Assembly: GCF_014803405.1 (NCBI RefSeq)
Contig: NZ_JACYFG010000035.1
Span: 62,001-126,000 of the forward strand
Reading direction: 5' to 3'
Length of the DNA: 64,000 nucleotides
Source of the DNA: Pelagicoccus enzymogenes
GTDB lineage: Bacteria > Verrucomicrobiota > Verrucomicrobiia > Opitutales > Opitutaceae
The position numbers were made by a program, and so were the translations under genes. The notes beneath the pieces were generated by a model. It was not told the origin of the DNA and searched no databases. It saw only the letters and a program-made list of their open reading frames with translations. Shown here one piece after another: positions 62,911 to 64,000 of this stretch; position 1 is the first letter of the stretch; each line of letters starts with the position of its first letter.

Positions 62911-64000
62911 ATGAAGCGAAACGCCTACCCATTCTGCCGCCTCGCCCTGCTCATGCTCGCCCTGAGCCAAGGCCTCACCGCCCAGCGCTATCGAGAGGGT
63001 GATCTCGTCGAAAACTTCAGTCTCGTCAACCGAGCCACCAATCTGCCCGTCAGCCTAGCCGACTTCGAGGGCAAAATCGTTTTCCTCGAGTGGTTCGCCT
63101 ACTGGTGCCCCTTTTGCCAAGCGGCTGCCGAACAAGTCGAGACGGGCATCGTCGACTACTATAAGTCACGCAACGGAAATGCCCATGGCGTGCCCGTCAT
63201 GCACGTAGGCATCAACCTGGAAGGCGGCAACGAGCCCCTGAGCCAACAGTTCATCAACCGATTCGGCATGGAGCTCGTGCTCAACGATTTCGACGCCAGC
63301 CTCGCCAACCGCTTTCAACCGGGCGGCCAACCCATCTTCGCCATCATCAACGGTACCGCGAACGCTTCCAGCCACCAGCAATGGGAACTCGTGTATTCCA
63401 GATTAGGATACGGGGACACCACCCATCCTATCACCGAATTCCGCAACGCGATCGACTCCGTGCAAGCAGCGCCCCAGGTAGAGCCGCCCTTCATCGAGGC
63501 CAATCCCCAACCCGCTCGCATCGGCACCGGTTCCACTCTCACCTTGTCAGTGTCAGCGATTGGACAAGACCTAAGCTACCAATGGTCCAAAGACGGCAGC
63601 CCTATCGCCAACGAAACAAACGCCCAACTGCAAATCCCCACCTCCACCGAAGCCGACTCCGGCTCCTACTCTGTGCAAGTCAGCAACGCCGGCGGGCAGG
63701 TCACAAGCGCCCCAGCGGAGCTTGAAGTCGTTCGCTCCCTCGCCGACTTCCTCAGCGACGCCGGTCTCTCGGGCCACGATCTAGCCCCCGAAGCCGATCC
63801 AGACCGCGACGGATTCCCCAACGCCCTCGAATACCTCGCCCAAAGCCACCCCAACTCCTTTTCCCAAAGGCCCAACGCAAGACTCGAAGTCATCGAAGTC
63901 GATAAAATCCCCACTATACGAATACAATTCGAGAGCAGTTCCGACACTATCGGATACCGTCTCGCTGCCCACTTCTGGTCCTACCCCGCTTCCGCTGGAA
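62911..64000 (+). CDS. Exported thioredoxin-fold protein with Ig-like domain (incomplete at window end)
   Basis: An open frame from ATG 62911 runs off the right edge (at least 363 residues). A signal peptide covers about residues 1-23. FLEWFAYWCPFCQ (about residues 62-74) is a thioredoxin-like redox site, CPFC, in a TlpA/redoxin-type domain. An Ig-like domain follows at about 190-270 (YQWSKDGSPIANETNAQL, SGSYSVQVSNAGG). DPDRDGFPNALEYLA near residue 300 is a calcium-binding type-3-like repeat. It starts three bases after the barrel stop. I infer a periplasmic or surface redox partner for the lipoprotein and barrel. Confidence 0.82.
   Translation, partial: MKRNAYPFCRLALLMLALSQGLTAQRYREGDLVENFSLVNRATNLPVSLADFEGKIVFLEWFAYWCPFCQAAAEQVETGIVDYYKSRNGNAHGVPVMHVGINLEGGNEPLSQQFINRFGMELVLNDFDASLANRFQPGGQPIFAIINGTANASSHQQWELVYSRLGYGDTTHPITEFRNAIDSVQAAPQVEPPFIEANPQPARIGTGSTLTLSVSAIGQDLSYQWSKDGSPIANETNAQLQIPTSTEADSGSYSVQVSNAGGQVTSAPAELEVVRSLADFLSDAGLSGHDLAPEADPDRDGFPNALEYLAQSHPNSFSQRPNARLEVIEVDKIPTIRIQFESSSDTIGYRLAAHFWSYPASAG

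Overview
The window is a continuous piece of bacterial chromosome, fairly GC-rich and densely coded on both strands. Gene content points to Verrucomicrobiota, most likely class Opitutia (a Pelagicoccus- or Puniceicoccus-like lineage). This assignment is an inference from several things together: a GroEL with a Gly-Gly-Met tail, a secreted TLDc protein with a VPD-type C-terminal sorting signal, a large propeller-type hybrid sensor kinase, pectin-degrading multidomain enzymes, membrane-anchored von Willebrand A proteins, and several families of short intergenic repeats. Shine-Dalgarno sequences are weak or absent before most starts.

Layout. 1-2248: tail of an unknown (possibly prepilin-like) gene, a GSCFA protein and an ACC-deaminase/D-cysteine-desulfhydrase-like enzyme. 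2249-3650: repeat-rich spacer, the TLDc/CTERM protein and another repeat. 3712-7757: groES-groEL and dnaK, without a visible CIRCE element. 8012-15696: housekeeping genes (Lon-N domain protein, polX, menE, menC, guaB, pyrE). 15824-21999: a four-gene operon with an ExbB/MotA-like channel, an Hsp70-like ATPase and two membrane-anchored vWA proteins, next to two divergent lipoprotein genes. 21968-25650: an operon for a hydrolase-like/DedA/ATP-grasp fusion, an NRDE protein and a DinB-fold protein. 25998-29520: two soluble sensor kinases. 29748-31923: tRNA-Ala, glutaredoxin, an Old Yellow Enzyme and a YkgJ-type cysteine-cluster protein. 31975-40242: a propeller-type hybrid sensor kinase, a type-B carboxylesterase and a three-domain pectinase (PL10-CE12-CE8), which look like a pectin-utilisation locus. 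40471-46873: exported peroxiredoxin, methyltransferase, TonB/ExbD/ExbB operon, PfkB-type kinase, tmk and holB. 46921-57979: potassium channel, FAD monooxygenase, PCMT-like protein, a secreted archaemetzincin behind a BlaI/MecI-type operator, a TPR lipoprotein and a Ski2-like helicase. 58050-64000: repeats flanking a degenerate AMP-ligase-like gene and a lipase, then a lipoprotein, a probable outer-membrane barrel and a thioredoxin-fold/Ig protein that runs off the end.

The best candidate for an undescribed system is the operon at 15824-20374. Both vWA proteins begin with almost the same segment (FSLSFLDCICCGFGA...LLF), which lines up with the proton-carrying helix of ExbD/MotB. They sit beside an ExbB/MotA-like protein and an Hsp70-like ATPase. 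I read this as a proton-driven stator whose periplasmic output is a vWA domain rather than a TonB or peptidoglycan-binding domain. The window also holds a conventional ExbB-ExbD-TonB operon (41892-43875) for comparison. Other points of interest are the PL10-CE12-CE8 fusion, the archaemetzincin operator, the TLDc/CTERM protein, the DedA/ATP-grasp fusion, and three families of dispersed intergenic repeats, one of which shows compensatory base changes in its hairpin.
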